From Parazoarcus communis (GTDB taxonomy: Bacteria > Pseudomonadota > Gammaproteobacteria > Burkholderiales > Rhodocyclaceae): DNA of 64,000 nt. The translations under genes and the position numbers were made by a program. Shown here one piece after another: positions 17,277 to 25,782 of this stretch (position 1 is the first letter of the stretch; the number at the start of each line of letters is the position of its first letter). The stretch is taken from NCBI RefSeq assembly GCF_003111665.1, contig NZ_CP022188.1:3410001-3474000 (forward strand), in the 5' to 3' direction. The notes beneath the pieces are model-generated. The model did not search any database. It was given only the letters and a program-made list of their open reading frames with translations, and was not told where the DNA came from.

Positions 17277-18065
17277 ATGACGACCTTACATGTAAAGTTT
17301 TTCGCAGGAACGACCGCCTTGCTGTTCAGCGGTCTGGTAACAGCGGCGCCGATTTTCTGGACAGACTGGACGGGCGGTAACGTGGCCACTGGAGCGGGCT
17401 TCCAGGGGGTGGGCACGATCACCACGACCACTGCCACAGTAACGGTGAACTATACAAATGCAAACGGGATCGGCTTCTATCAAGCGAGTGGGGGAAATGA
17501 CTACTATGCGAACGGCTCATTCGGCAGCGGCGGCCGAAACGACTCGATCTCCCCGTACACGAGCAGCGCAGTAGACAATAGCCCCACTGGAACAGACATC
17601 GTCGCATTGAGCCGGGCTGGCAGCCAGACACTCAGTTTCTCCGAGAGCATCGCCAATCCGGTGTTTGCCTTTGTGAGCCTCAATGGGAATGGCTACGCCT
17701 TCCTGAATCAGGACTTCAACATCCTCAGCGTAGGCGGCGAAGATGGGAATGCGTGCGGCTACTGGGGTTGTGGCGGTGTCACGAAGGTCGTTACGGATCT
17801 CGGCGGCGGGGACTTTCTCTACGAACTTAACAGTTCGAACATTGGCGGATCTGAGCCGCACGGCGTAATCCAATTTACCGGCGCCTTCAGTACGCTTGTT
17901 TGGGAGAGCGCATCCAATGAGTATTGGAACGGGTTTACAGTCGGGGTCCAAGGTACCGCAGTCGAAGTCTTTCCGCCGTCGAACTCTGTACCTGAGCCGG
18001 GCACGCTTGCGCTTGCTGGCTTGGGGTTGGCGAGTCTGATTGGAAGAAGGCAGCGCAAGATCTGA
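17277..18065 (+). CDS. PEP-CTERM sorting domain protein, exported
   Basis: A 262-residue exported protein. A signal peptide covers about residues 1-23 (MTTLHVKFFAGTTALLF, cut near VTAA). The middle is rich in Gly, Asn, Ser and Thr with no recognised catalytic domain. The C-terminus has the exosortase recognition signal VPEPGTLALAGLGLASLIG followed by RRQRK. PEP-CTERM proteins are processed by exosortase in the inner membrane and are linked to exopolysaccharide and floc formation. No exosortase gene is in this window. The start is taken at ATG 17277 because it begins the signal peptide; an in-frame ATG at 17205 precedes it. Confidence 0.85.
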   Translation: MTTLHVKFFAGTTALLFSGLVTAAPIFWTDWTGGNVATGAGFQGVGTITTTTATVTVNYTNANGIGFYQASGGNDYYANGSFGSGGRNDSISPYTSSAVDNSPTGTDIVALSRAGSQTLSFSESIANPVFAFVSLNGNGYAFLNQDFNILSVGGEDGNACGYWGCGGVTKVVTDLGGGDFLYELNSSNIGGSEPHGVIQFTGAFSTLVWESASNEYWNGFTVGVQGTAVEVFPPSNSVPEPGTLALAGLGLASLIGRRQRKI

Positions 18066-18089
18066 ACCACTGGAACAGTGATTCGCAGG

Positions 18090-18115
18090 CGGCGGCTATT
18101 GCCGCCGTTTTTTTT
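18090..18115 (+). terminator. Rho-independent terminator of the PEP-CTERM gene
   Basis: A 7-bp GC stem (18090-18096 with 18101-18107, CGGCGGC and GCCGCCG) closes a TATT loop and is followed directly by eight T residues (18108-18115). It lies 25 bp after the stop codon. Confidence 0.85.
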
Positions 18116-18128
18116 CGCCCGCAGCGGG

Positions 18129-18172
18129 GCACTGGCGACGGTGGGCCCGCCGCAGCGGAACGTCGCCAGTGC
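18129..18172. repeat. 12-bp perfect inverted repeat between convergent genes
   Basis: GCACTGGCGACG (18129-18140) and CGTCGCCAGTGC (18161-18172) are exact inverted copies separated by 20 bp. The element sits just after the PEP-CTERM terminator and 8 bp before the stop of the convergent oxidoreductase gene. It has no T tract, so it may act as a transcription stop or transcript-end stabiliser for the minus-strand gene. Confidence 0.6.
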
Positions 18173-18180
18173 GAGGTAAA

Positions 18181-19044
18181 TCAGAGGCCGAACTGGGCCA
18201 CAAGCGCGGCTTCCACCGGCATCGCATCGCGACCGAGCAGGCGGGCAAAGTCGCCCGTCTGGATGTCGTAGCCGCCGCGGTCCATGGCGGCGAACATGCC
18301 TGCCAGCGCGTCGGCCAGCCACTGTGGCATGCCTGTCGCTTTCACCAGTATCGACGCATAGTCGGTCGTCGGCAGTGCGTGATACGCAACCGGCTTGCCG
18401 GTGCGCGTTTCCAGCACGGCAGCGATGTCGGCCATGTTCAGCGCGGTCGGGCCGGTCAGTGTGTAGGTCTTTCCCGAATGACCCTCCGTCGTGAGCACCT
18501 TGGCAGCGGCTGCGGCCAGGTCGGCGCGGCGGATGAAGCGTGCCTTGCCGTGCTGGTTGGGCGATGCGACGCCGCGTTCGGCATAGCCATTGAGGAAGGC
18601 GGGCAGGATGTCTGCATAGACACCATGGCGCAGGATGGTGAATTCGAGGCCGCTTTCCGCGAGGGTGCGCTCGGTGTCGGCGTGAATGCGTGCAAAGCCG
18701 AATGGCGAATCTTCTGCGGTATCGACGAAGCTGGTGTAGACGATCCGCTTCACACCATTGCGCACGGCCGCTGCGATGGCGTTGCGGTGGTGTTCGATGC
18801 GGACGTCGATCGGCGCGTCACCTGACACCAGGTACAGGGTGTCGATACCCTTGAAGGCGGCGTCGAGGCTTGCGGGGTCGGCGTAGTCGGCTTTGCGCAG
18901 CTGCACGCCTTTCGCTGCGAGTGGCGCGGCGGCGTCCGGTTTGCGCGTCCCGGCAACGATCTGCGCTGCGGGAGTGCCATTTTCGATGAGGGTATTGATG
19001 ACTGCGTTGCCGAGTTGGCCGGTGGCGCCAGTGATGAAGATCAT
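18181..19044 (-). CDS. NmrA/QOR2-like NAD(P)H-binding oxidoreductase
   Basis: A 287-residue atypical short-chain dehydrogenase. It opens MIFITGATGQLGNAVINTL with the GxTGxxG nucleotide motif, has VAGTRKP at the second strand and RIVYTSFVDTAED where the NmrA family carries its signature. Relatives include quinone oxidoreductase 2 (YtfG). The start ATG 19044 follows an AGGAG site at 19051-19055 on this strand; the longer frame to 19131 is unlikely. It is divergent from a LysR gene (125 bp between starts), a common pairing in which the regulator controls the oxidoreductase. A broken relative lies at 16822-17099. Confidence 0.88.
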   Translation of the reverse strand: MIFITGATGQLGNAVINTLIENGTPAAQIVAGTRKPDAAAPLAAKGVQLRKADYADPASLDAAFKGIDTLYLVSGDAPIDVRIEHHRNAIAAAVRNGVKRIVYTSFVDTAEDSPFGFARIHADTERTLAESGLEFTILRHGVYADILPAFLNGYAERGVASPNQHGKARFIRRADLAAAAAKVLTTEGHSGKTYTLTGPTALNMADIAAVLETRTGKPVAYHALPTTDYASILVKATGMPQWLADALAGMFAAMDRGGYDIQTGDFARLLGRDAMPVEAALVAQFGL

Positions 19045-19126
19045 GATGTGCTCCTGAGGTGGTTGAGGTCCCGATGGGATGGGACGCATATTGCCTATCC
19101 TCAAGATGTAGATAAACGCCGGTAAT

Positions 19127-19136
19127 ATCATATGAT
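19127..19136. promoter_or_regulatory. Candidate operator in the oxidoreductase/LysR divergent gap
   Basis: A perfect palindrome ATCATATGAT lies in the AT-rich centre of the 125-bp gap between the NmrA-like gene and the LysR gene. Position and symmetry suggest a regulator site, but it is short and could be chance. Confidence 0.3.
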
Positions 19137-19169
19137 TGATACGTTCAGTGCATAAATAGAGGTCAGGAT

Positions 19170-20090
19170 ATGGATCGGCTGCAGTCCATGAGGATTTTTG
19201 CCTGCGTGGTCGACAGTGGCGGCTTTTCGGCGGCTGCCGATCAGCTGGGTCTGTCGCAGGCTCAGGTCACGCGCCATGTTGCTGCGCTGGAGTCCGACCT
19301 CGGATTGCGTCTGCTCGAACGCACGACACGACGCATGCATCTGACCGAGATCGGCGAAGCCTATCTGGATCGCTGCCGTCGCATCCTGGCGCTGGTCGAG
19401 GAGGCTGACACGATGGGTGAGGCGCACCGGGGTGAGCCGCGGGGGGTGCTGCGGCTGACCAGCTCGGTGTCGTTTGCGCGCGCGCATCTTGCGCCGGCGA
19501 TTGCCGAGTACATGCAGCTGTTTCCGGAAACGGGCTTCGACCTCATTCTCAGCGACCGCACGCTCAACATGGTGGACGAGGGCATCGACCTAGCCTTCCG
19601 CATCACCCATGCGGTTGACCCCGGGTTGGTCGCACGCCCCCTGGCACCCTGTCGCGTGGTGGTGTGTGCCTCTCCGGCCTACATCGAGCGCAATGGCCGC
19701 CCTGAGCGCCCTGAAGACCTGCGCCATCACGACTGCCTGAGTCACAGTTACTTCAAGCGCAGCATATGGCCGTTTCGCGGTGCGGGCGGGGAGCAGAGCA
19801 TCGCAGTGCGAACCCGTGTGGCGGGCGACGTTGATTTTCTTCATGCGCTGGCATGCGCCGGAGCAGGGGTGGCACACCTGCCCTCATACCTGGTCGGCGA
19901 TGACATTCGCGCCGGCGTGCTCGTCCCCTTGCTTGAGGATTACGAGATGCCGTCGCCTTCAGTCTATGCGGTGTATCCGAGCCGCCACTATCTGCTGCCA
20001 AAGGTGCGGAGCTTTCTCGACTACTTTGCCGAACGTGTTGGCGACCCGCCGCACTGGGATCGCGGCTGGTCGGACAGCGCGCCACAATAA
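19170..20090 (+). CDS. LysR-family transcriptional regulator
   Basis: A 306-residue LysR regulator of the CrgA-type subgroup. The helix-turn-helix is AADQLGLSQAQVTRHVAALE after MDRLQSMRIFACVVDSGGF, then LGLRLLERTTRRMHLTEIGE. The ligand domain contains VRTRVAGDVDFLHALACAGAG. It is divergent from the NmrA-like oxidoreductase and probably controls it. It ends 145 bp before the porin gene. Confidence 0.9.
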   Translation: MDRLQSMRIFACVVDSGGFSAAADQLGLSQAQVTRHVAALESDLGLRLLERTTRRMHLTEIGEAYLDRCRRILALVEEADTMGEAHRGEPRGVLRLTSSVSFARAHLAPAIAEYMQLFPETGFDLILSDRTLNMVDEGIDLAFRITHAVDPGLVARPLAPCRVVVCASPAYIERNGRPERPEDLRHHDCLSHSYFKRSIWPFRGAGGEQSIAVRTRVAGDVDFLHALACAGAGVAHLPSYLVGDDIRAGVLVPLLEDYEMPSPSVYAVYPSRHYLLPKVRSFLDYFAERVGDPPHWDRGWSDSAPQ

Positions 20091-20235
20091 ATGCTTATAC
20101 CGCAATAAAGGCAATCGATAATTCATTTCTGTGCAATAAACGCTTTGCTCATACTTTGCCTCACTGCGACGGCACACGGACCTTGCGCCAGTCTGCAGCG
20201 CTGCGATAGCAGCTCCAAAACACCGAGGAGGCAAC

Positions 20236-21546
20236 ATGAAGCAAAAGAAGATTTCGCTGCTGGTGCAGGTGCTTGTCGGGAGCGCGTTGCTCTCCGGCAT
20301 CGCGACCGCAGCCGACCTGGAAGGGCATTCACTCGAAATGAAGGTGCGTGGCATCTATTTCGACCGCGACTACGAGACCGATACCAATGACCGCAGCCAG
20401 TCGGCCCTGGGTCTGCAGCTGAACTACGAGTCACCCTATTTCGGCGACATCATCGGTTTCGGCCTGTCCGGCTACAGCGTCATCAAGCTCGATGCCAGCG
20501 GTCGCATGACGAGCGATGTGCTCAAGGTCAACAGTGACGGCGATGCGCAGGATGGCTTCGGCAAGATTGGTCAGGCTTTCATCAAGTTCAAGTACCAGGA
20601 CTTGGCGAATGCAAAGCTCGGACGTCAGCTGCACAAGAGCATGCTGCTGTCGAGCTCGGGCAGTCGCGCGATTCCCAACACCTTCTCGGGTGGCACGGGC
20701 GAGATCCGGCCATTGAAGGGCCTGAGCATCTACGGTGCGATGTATGACGAGTGGTCGCCGCGCGCAGACGCCCACTTCTACAAGTTCAAGACCGACAAGT
20801 CCGACGAAGGCGACATCGACTACATCGGCATCCTGGGTGCCAGTTACGAGAATGGACCGTTCAGCGTCGATCTCGAGTACCTCAACGCGAAGAACTTCCT
20901 GAGCAAGACCGGTCTGGTGGCGGCCTATACCTTTGCACTGCCCAACAAGTCTTCACTCAAGCTGACCGGTGGCATTCACACCTCCAGCGACGACGGCAAG
21001 CTGTTTGTGACGGCTTCGGAGAGCGCCGAACTGGACGATGAGGATGTGCCGGGTTCCGCCAACAAGAAGAGCGACAACGACGGGCAGGGCATCTACATTG
21101 CCGCGGACTGGAAGATGGGCAACCTCGCGCTTGGCGCCGCAGTGTCCAAGTTCGACGGCGCCTGGATTGAAGACAACTTCGCCGGCGATCACGGCACCAA
21201 CCCCTTTCCCACGGGCGGCGTGCTTGCCGACTTCTCGAACCGTGACGAGCTGGTGTGGATGGCGTCCGTCGGCTACGACTGGAAGGATTTCGTCAAAGGC
21301 CTGAAGACCTCGGTCAGCTACAAGAAGGGCACTGGCGCGAAGAACAGCCATGTGCGTTCGCGCGGTGAGGCAGACGAAAGCGAACTCGCAGTGGATGTGC
21401 GTTACCAGGTGCCCATCGTCAAGGGCCTCGGCGTTCGTTACACCTATCTCGACTACCGTTCGGACAAGACCGGCCGCCTCGATGGCGTGAAGGAAGACGA
21501 GATCGATCACCGCTTCTATATCGATTACACCTACCGCTTCTTCTGA
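20236..21546 (+). CDS. OprD-like outer membrane porin
   Basis: A 436-residue beta-barrel protein. A signal peptide covers about residues 1-25 (LLVQVLVGSALLSGIATA, cut before ADLEG). The mature part is made of alternating amphipathic strands with aromatic girdles and ends in IDYTYRFF, the terminal Phe typical of outer membrane proteins. Features such as LGRQLHKSMLLSSSGSRAIP, where an OprD/OprQ-type barrel follows its first loops, support the OprD group, which takes up small acids, amino acids or aromatic acids. GAGGAGG precedes the ATG. It is a monocistronic gene closed by a strong terminator. Confidence 0.85.
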   Translation: MKQKKISLLVQVLVGSALLSGIATAADLEGHSLEMKVRGIYFDRDYETDTNDRSQSALGLQLNYESPYFGDIIGFGLSGYSVIKLDASGRMTSDVLKVNSDGDAQDGFGKIGQAFIKFKYQDLANAKLGRQLHKSMLLSSSGSRAIPNTFSGGTGEIRPLKGLSIYGAMYDEWSPRADAHFYKFKTDKSDEGDIDYIGILGASYENGPFSVDLEYLNAKNFLSKTGLVAAYTFALPNKSSLKLTGGIHTSSDDGKLFVTASESAELDDEDVPGSANKKSDNDGQGIYIAADWKMGNLALGAAVSKFDGAWIEDNFAGDHGTNPFPTGGVLADFSNRDELVWMASVGYDWKDFVKGLKTSVSYKKGTGAKNSHVRSRGEADESELAVDVRYQVPIVKGLGVRYTYLDYRSDKTGRLDGVKEDEIDHRFYIDYTYRFF

Positions 21547-21563
21547 TCGAGCGATCTTCTCTC

Positions 21564-21601
21564 GCATCGTGGGGTCCCTTCGGACCTCGCGGTGCATTTT
21601 T
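21564..21601 (+). terminator. Rho-independent terminator after the porin gene
   Basis: A continuous 14-bp stem (21564-21577 with 21582-21595, including G-T pairs; core GGTCC and GGACC) has a CTTC tetraloop and is followed by ATTTTT. It begins 17 bp after the porin stop. Confidence 0.85.
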
Positions 21602-21742
21602 GTATCTGTTTGGACAATGGGCTTCATGGCGCCTTTTGAGGCAGGGTTTTAGTCCGTATCATTCGGGGCATGGGATGCGCGCCTGCGCCATGGCGCCCGC
21701 GGCACGCATCGCCGAAACGCCAGCGCCCCAGGATACGAACTC

Positions 21743-23860
21743 ATGAAGCCTCCGCACGCCGATCCCGACCCCATTCTGGATGATCTGACCGATCTCGATG
21801 CGCGTATCAGCGCGCTCGGTGCGGATATCTGGATTGGCGCCGAACCGACCTTTACCGACCGCTATTCCGAATCTGCAGAGTGGCTGCAGCTCGCGCTTGG
21901 CGGCGAGAAGGAGGGACGTGCAGCGCAGTTGCTGCGCGATTTTTCGATCAGTTTTCCGGGGTGCGCGCTGCTGCGGACGATCGGGCGGCAGTATCCGGGC
22001 GAGCCGGGCGCGCGCTGGAGTCTTGGCGTGCTTGCACGTCGCGACGGTGTGGCGCTGTGGCAGGGGCCGCCAGACCCCTTGCTGGTGTCAGAGCCCTGTG
22101 CACCCCACGGCATTGAGCATTTCAGCCTGTGCCTGCTTGAGCACTGCGCCGCACGTGGCTGGGCCGCTGAAACACGCGTGGGCGCCACCGACTGGCGCGT
22201 GGTGACCCGTTGCGACGAGCATCCGATCGGCATTGATGAAAGCTCCGCGGCGCTGTGCTTCAGACCCTCGCTGCATTCCGCCCCAATTCCCGCCGAAGGC
22301 CTGCGCGACGAGCTTGCCGAAAGCGGTCATTTCCTGCTCCTGCTTGCGACCCTGCCGGATGCCGAGGGCGGCTGGCCGGTGGTCGAACTCCCGGCGGTCG
22401 CCGACGTTGCCAGCTATGCGGCGCTGCTCGAAGTCGTGGCTGAGGCCGCCAAGGCCGCCGGCATCAACGGGCTGGTGCTGCGCGGCCATCCGCCGCCGCT
22501 GGATGCAGGGATGCACTGGACCAGCCTGACGCCGGACCCGGCGGTGATTGAGGCCAACCTTGCGCCGGCTACCGATCTGCAATCCTTCTATCGCGTCAAT
22601 GCCGCGCTGTTTTCCGCGGCAGAGAGCCTCGGCCTCTACCCTTATCGCCTGTACTACAACGGCGGTGAGGCCGATTCCGGCGGGGGCGGTCAGCTCACGC
22701 TTGGTGGCCCTACTGCGCAGAGCAGCCCGTTCTTCGTCGCGCCGCGTTTGCTGACTCGGCTCGTCCGCTACCTGAACCGGCATCCGGCCCTGTCGTACTG
22801 GTTCGCGCCGGATTCGATCGGCAGTGGCAGCCAGGCGCCGCGTGCGGACGAGGGCCCGCAGGAGCGTCGGGTCGAGCTCGAGGTGGCGCTCGAGCAGCTG
22901 GAGCGGCTCGATTCGCCCGAGCCTGGGCTGCTGTGGGCCAGCCTGGCGCCATTCCTTGCTGACTCGGCGGGCAACAGTCACCGCAGCGAGATCAACATCG
23001 AGAAGTTGTGGAACCCCTATCTGGGCGCGCGTGGAATGGCCGGTCTGGTCGAATTCCGTGCCCTGCGCATGGCCCCGGATGCCGCAACCCTTTCGGCTGA
23101 AGCCGCCTTGCTGCGCGCCCTGATCGCGCGCCTGATGCACTTCCCCTACGACAAGCCACTGGTGGATTGGGGCAAGCAGCTGCACAACCGCTTTGCGCTG
23201 CCCTGGTATCTGGAGCAGGACCTGCGTGCCGTACTGGCGGATCTCGAAGCCCATGGCCTTGGGCTGGGTGCGTCGATCACCGCGCGGCTGGTGGACGATG
23301 CCCGCCGGGAACTCGGCCATCTGGAATGGGAGGGGCTGCAGCTGCGGGTGATGGGGGCACTCGAATTCTGGCCGCTGATCGGTGATGTCACCACCCAGCA
23401 GCCCTCTGATTCACGTCTGGTCGACGCCAGCACGGCACGCATCGAATTGCGCGTCGTCGCACCCGAGGCCGAAGGTCTCGACGGGCTGAAGCTACAGGTC
23501 AATGGCTACGCCGTGCCGCTGCGGGCCGAATACGATGGGGCCGCACCTGTGTGTCTGGCCGGTGTGCGCTATCGCAGTTTTGTTCCGGTGCATGGTCTGC
23601 ATCCGACATTGCCGGCGCAGGACGGGGTTGAGTTGGTGCTGACCCATCCTCGCACCGGAAACGCGCTGCGCCTCAGCCTGTTCGACTGGCACCCACGGGG
23701 CGAGGCATACGATGGTCTGCCTGACAGTCGGGCAGAAGCCCGTCGCCGTCGTGCCGAGCGGCTGGTGTCAGAAAACGTGGATGCGCAGACGCTGCCGGAA
23801 GCGCGCGAGGCGCCAGCACCCGCGTATGCCGAGTACTGCTTCGACTTGCGGCGGGTGTAG
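21743..23860 (+). CDS. Stand-alone DUF2126-type protein
   Basis: A 705-residue cytoplasmic protein. The N-terminal text DIWIGAEPTFTDRYSESAEW, then LLRDFSISFPGCAL and RQYPGEPGARWSLG, matches the DUF2126 region (COG4196). It also has YRLYYNGGEADSGGGGQLT and LFDWHPRGEAYDGLP further on. In the usual form this region is the C-terminal part of a protein of about 1100 residues that begins with a transglutaminase-like domain; here that front part is absent. The DUF2126 group tends to occur with ATP-grasp and alpha-E genes of unknown peptide-ligation pathways, none of which is seen here. The gene converges on gshA with an 8-bp gap. Function is unknown. Confidence 0.7.
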   Translation: MKPPHADPDPILDDLTDLDARISALGADIWIGAEPTFTDRYSESAEWLQLALGGEKEGRAAQLLRDFSISFPGCALLRTIGRQYPGEPGARWSLGVLARRDGVALWQGPPDPLLVSEPCAPHGIEHFSLCLLEHCAARGWAAETRVGATDWRVVTRCDEHPIGIDESSAALCFRPSLHSAPIPAEGLRDELAESGHFLLLLATLPDAEGGWPVVELPAVADVASYAALLEVVAEAAKAAGINGLVLRGHPPPLDAGMHWTSLTPDPAVIEANLAPATDLQSFYRVNAALFSAAESLGLYPYRLYYNGGEADSGGGGQLTLGGPTAQSSPFFVAPRLLTRLVRYLNRHPALSYWFAPDSIGSGSQAPRADEGPQERRVELEVALEQLERLDSPEPGLLWASLAPFLADSAGNSHRSEINIEKLWNPYLGARGMAGLVEFRALRMAPDAATLSAEAALLRALIARLMHFPYDKPLVDWGKQLHNRFALPWYLEQDLRAVLADLEAHGLGLGASITARLVDDARRELGHLEWEGLQLRVMGALEFWPLIGDVTTQQPSDSRLVDASTARIELRVVAPEAEGLDGLKLQVNGYAVPLRAEYDGAAPVCLAGVRYRSFVPVHGLHPTLPAQDGVELVLTHPRTGNALRLSLFDWHPRGEAYDGLPDSRAEARRRRAERLVSENVDAQTLPEAREAPAPAYAEYCFDLRRV

Positions 23861-23868
23861 GCCTTTTC

Positions 23869-25461
23869 TCAGGAGCAGGTGCGGTAGTCGGGGTCGATTG
23901 CCGCCATGTAGCTTGCAACGTAGTCTGCAAACGGCCCGGTCTGGTCTTCTTCAATCCGCTTCTGGTGGGCGAGCGAATCACGCGCCGATTGCTCAAATGC
24001 CTCGACTGCGCCACCGTCGAGCGGGCGGCTACGGAACGCCTCTGCATGCAGCCGCGACTGACTCATGGCGAATTCGAAGAAGCTGAGGTGGTCCTTGCTC
24101 AGCCTGCGCAATACGCGTGCGGAAGGGGTCAGCTCGGGGTTGTGCAGCTTGGCGCGCTGCGCTTCGAGCGCCTGGCGATGAAGGTCGCCACCATGCGCGG
24201 CGTCGAGAATCGCGGCACAGGGTGCCATGCACTCAAGCAAGGCGACTCCCCATTCGACCAGTTCGCGCGGGGTGCCATTCTGATGCAAGGTCATGCCCGG
24301 ACGACGGCCCTCCTTGACGGTATGGCCGAAGTTGTCGGTGCATTCGCGGCATTCCTCGCCCGGCATCACCGGGCTGTCTTCCAGCGCGCAGTAGAGCAGG
24401 AAGGTGTCGAGAAAGCGCGAGGTGGTGATGTCGATACCCAGGGGCAGGAAGGGGTCGATGTCCAGGCAGCGGACCTCGACGTACTGCACACCACGCGAGC
24501 CGAGCGCCTGGATGGGCCGCTCGCCGGGACAGGCGACGCGCTTGGGGCGGATGGTCGAGTAGTACTCGTTTTCGATCTGCAGCACGTTGGTGTTGAGCTG
24601 AACCCATTCCCCGTGTTGCTGGGTGCCGATGGCGACGTAAGGCGGGTAAGGCGTCGAAACCGCTTCGCGAAGACTGTCGAGATAGCTCTCGAGACCGTCG
24701 TAGCAGGGCTGGATGCTGGCCTGGGCGTTGTTCTGGTAGCCGAGGTCGCTCATGCGCAGGCTGGTCGCCCAGGGCAGATACAGGGTGTTCTCGTCGAGGG
24801 TGTCCAGGTCGTGCAGACGGTCTTTCAGGAAACCCTTGCATACGGCCGGCGACGCGCCGAACAGATACATCAGCAACCAGCTGTAGCGGCGGAAGTTGCG
24901 GACCAGCGCGATGTAGCTCGCCGACTGATAGTCCTGCGGCGGGCGGGTATCGTCTTCGGCCTTCTGCAGCAGGGGCCACAAGTTTTCGGGCAGGCTGAAG
25001 TTGTAATGGATGCCGGCAATGCACTGCATCGCCTTTCCGTAGCGCACGGCGAGTCCCTTGCGGTACACGTGTTTGATCTGGCCGGTGTGGCTGCTGCCGT
25101 ACTCGGCGATGGGAATGTCGGCTTCGTCCGGAAGCTTGCTCGGCATCGACTGGCACCACAGTATTTCGTCGCCGAGCCGGCTGTACGCGTAGCGGTGAAT
25201 GGTGTCGAGCTCGGCAAGCGTCTGCTCGGGGTCTTCTTCGGCTGCGGTGATGAACTCCAGCAGGGCCTCTGAATAGTCGGTCGTGATCTGGGGGTGGGTC
25301 AGTGCCGAGCCCAGCGCCTGCGGGTGTGGGGTCAGCGCCAGCTCGCCGGTCGGCGCCACGCGCAGGCTCTCCTTCTCGAGCCCGTGGCGGCAGTGACGCA
25401 GCAGGTCGAGGTGTTCGGGCTTGTTAAACAAGGCCAGACGGCGCGAAAGTAGATCGGTCAA
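23869..25461 (-). CDS. gshA: Glutamate-cysteine ligase (gamma-proteobacterial type)
   Basis: About 530 residues, close to the usual 518 of the GshA type found in enterobacteria and many betaproteobacteria. It makes gamma-glutamylcysteine from glutamate, cysteine and ATP, the first step of glutathione synthesis. Visible motifs are [10 protein letters not shown] near the N-terminus, [28 protein letters not shown] and [12 protein letters not shown]. No ATG gives a good start. TTG 25461, preceded by AGGAA at a spacing of 8, gives the familiar [13 protein letters not shown] opening; a TTG at 25494 would add 11 residues. It lies downstream of the eCIS cluster on the same strand after a 321-bp gap. 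Confidence 0.92.
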   Translation of the reverse strand: MTDLLSRRLALFNKPEHLDLLRHCRHGLEKESLRVAPTGELALTPHPQALGSALTHPQITTDYSEALLEFITAAEEDPEQTLAELDTIHRYAYSRLGDEILWCQSMPSKLPDEADIPIAEYGSSHTGQIKHVYRKGLAVRYGKAMQCIAGIHYNFSLPENLWPLLQKAEDDTRPPQDYQSASYIALVRNFRRYSWLLMYLFGASPAVCKGFLKDRLHDLDTLDENTLYLPWATSLRMSDLGYQNNAQASIQPCYDGLESYLDSLREAVSTPYPPYVAIGTQQHGEWVQLNTNVLQIENEYYSTIRPKRVACPGERPIQALGSRGVQYVEVRCLDIDPFLPLGIDITTSRFLDTFLLYCALEDSPVMPGEECRECTDNFGHTVKEGRRPGMTLHQNGTPRELVEWGVALLECMAPCAAILDAAHGGDLHRQALEAQRAKLHNPELTPSARVLRRLSKDHLSFFEFAMSQSRLHAEAFRSRPLDGGAVEAFEQSARDSLAHQKRIEEDQTGPFADYVASYMAAIDPDYRTCS

Positions 25462-25782
25462 AAGTCGAATTCCTGTTTTTCTGTCCAGCCACAATGGGGG
25501 CGATAAGGCGCCGAAACAAGGGCCGGACCAATCAAGGGTGCCGGGTCAGAAAGACCCGCGCAGACCACTTGCAGAGGGGTGTCTGTCGGACCCCGGTGTC
25601 TGCTTCTTACAGCCGCTCCGGTAAACGGCAAAGCGCGACGTCATCGCGTCGCCGTCCGGTCCGGATCGCACAGACGATCCTTTGCTCCAAAAATGAATGC
25701 CGAACTCTACCGTCGAAACCGGATTCGCGAAACTGCAACAGTGAGTAGGGGTATGTGAGGCGGGCGCGCGATGCGGCCGCGG
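25462..25782 (-). other. Gap between the eCIS cluster and gshA
   Basis: No supportable gene. It holds the gshA leader and presumably its promoter. A compact hairpin CGGGTC-AGAAA-GACCCG (25542-25558) lies about 80 bp upstream of the gshA start, with no T tract on either strand. The part next to the eCIS end (about 25680-25750) is somewhat AT-richer than its surroundings. Confidence 0.5.

Noticed and set aside
20091..20235. Promoter for the porin gene
   Set aside because: The gap is AT-rich with several TTG and TATA-like words, but no pair with good spacing stood out above the others.
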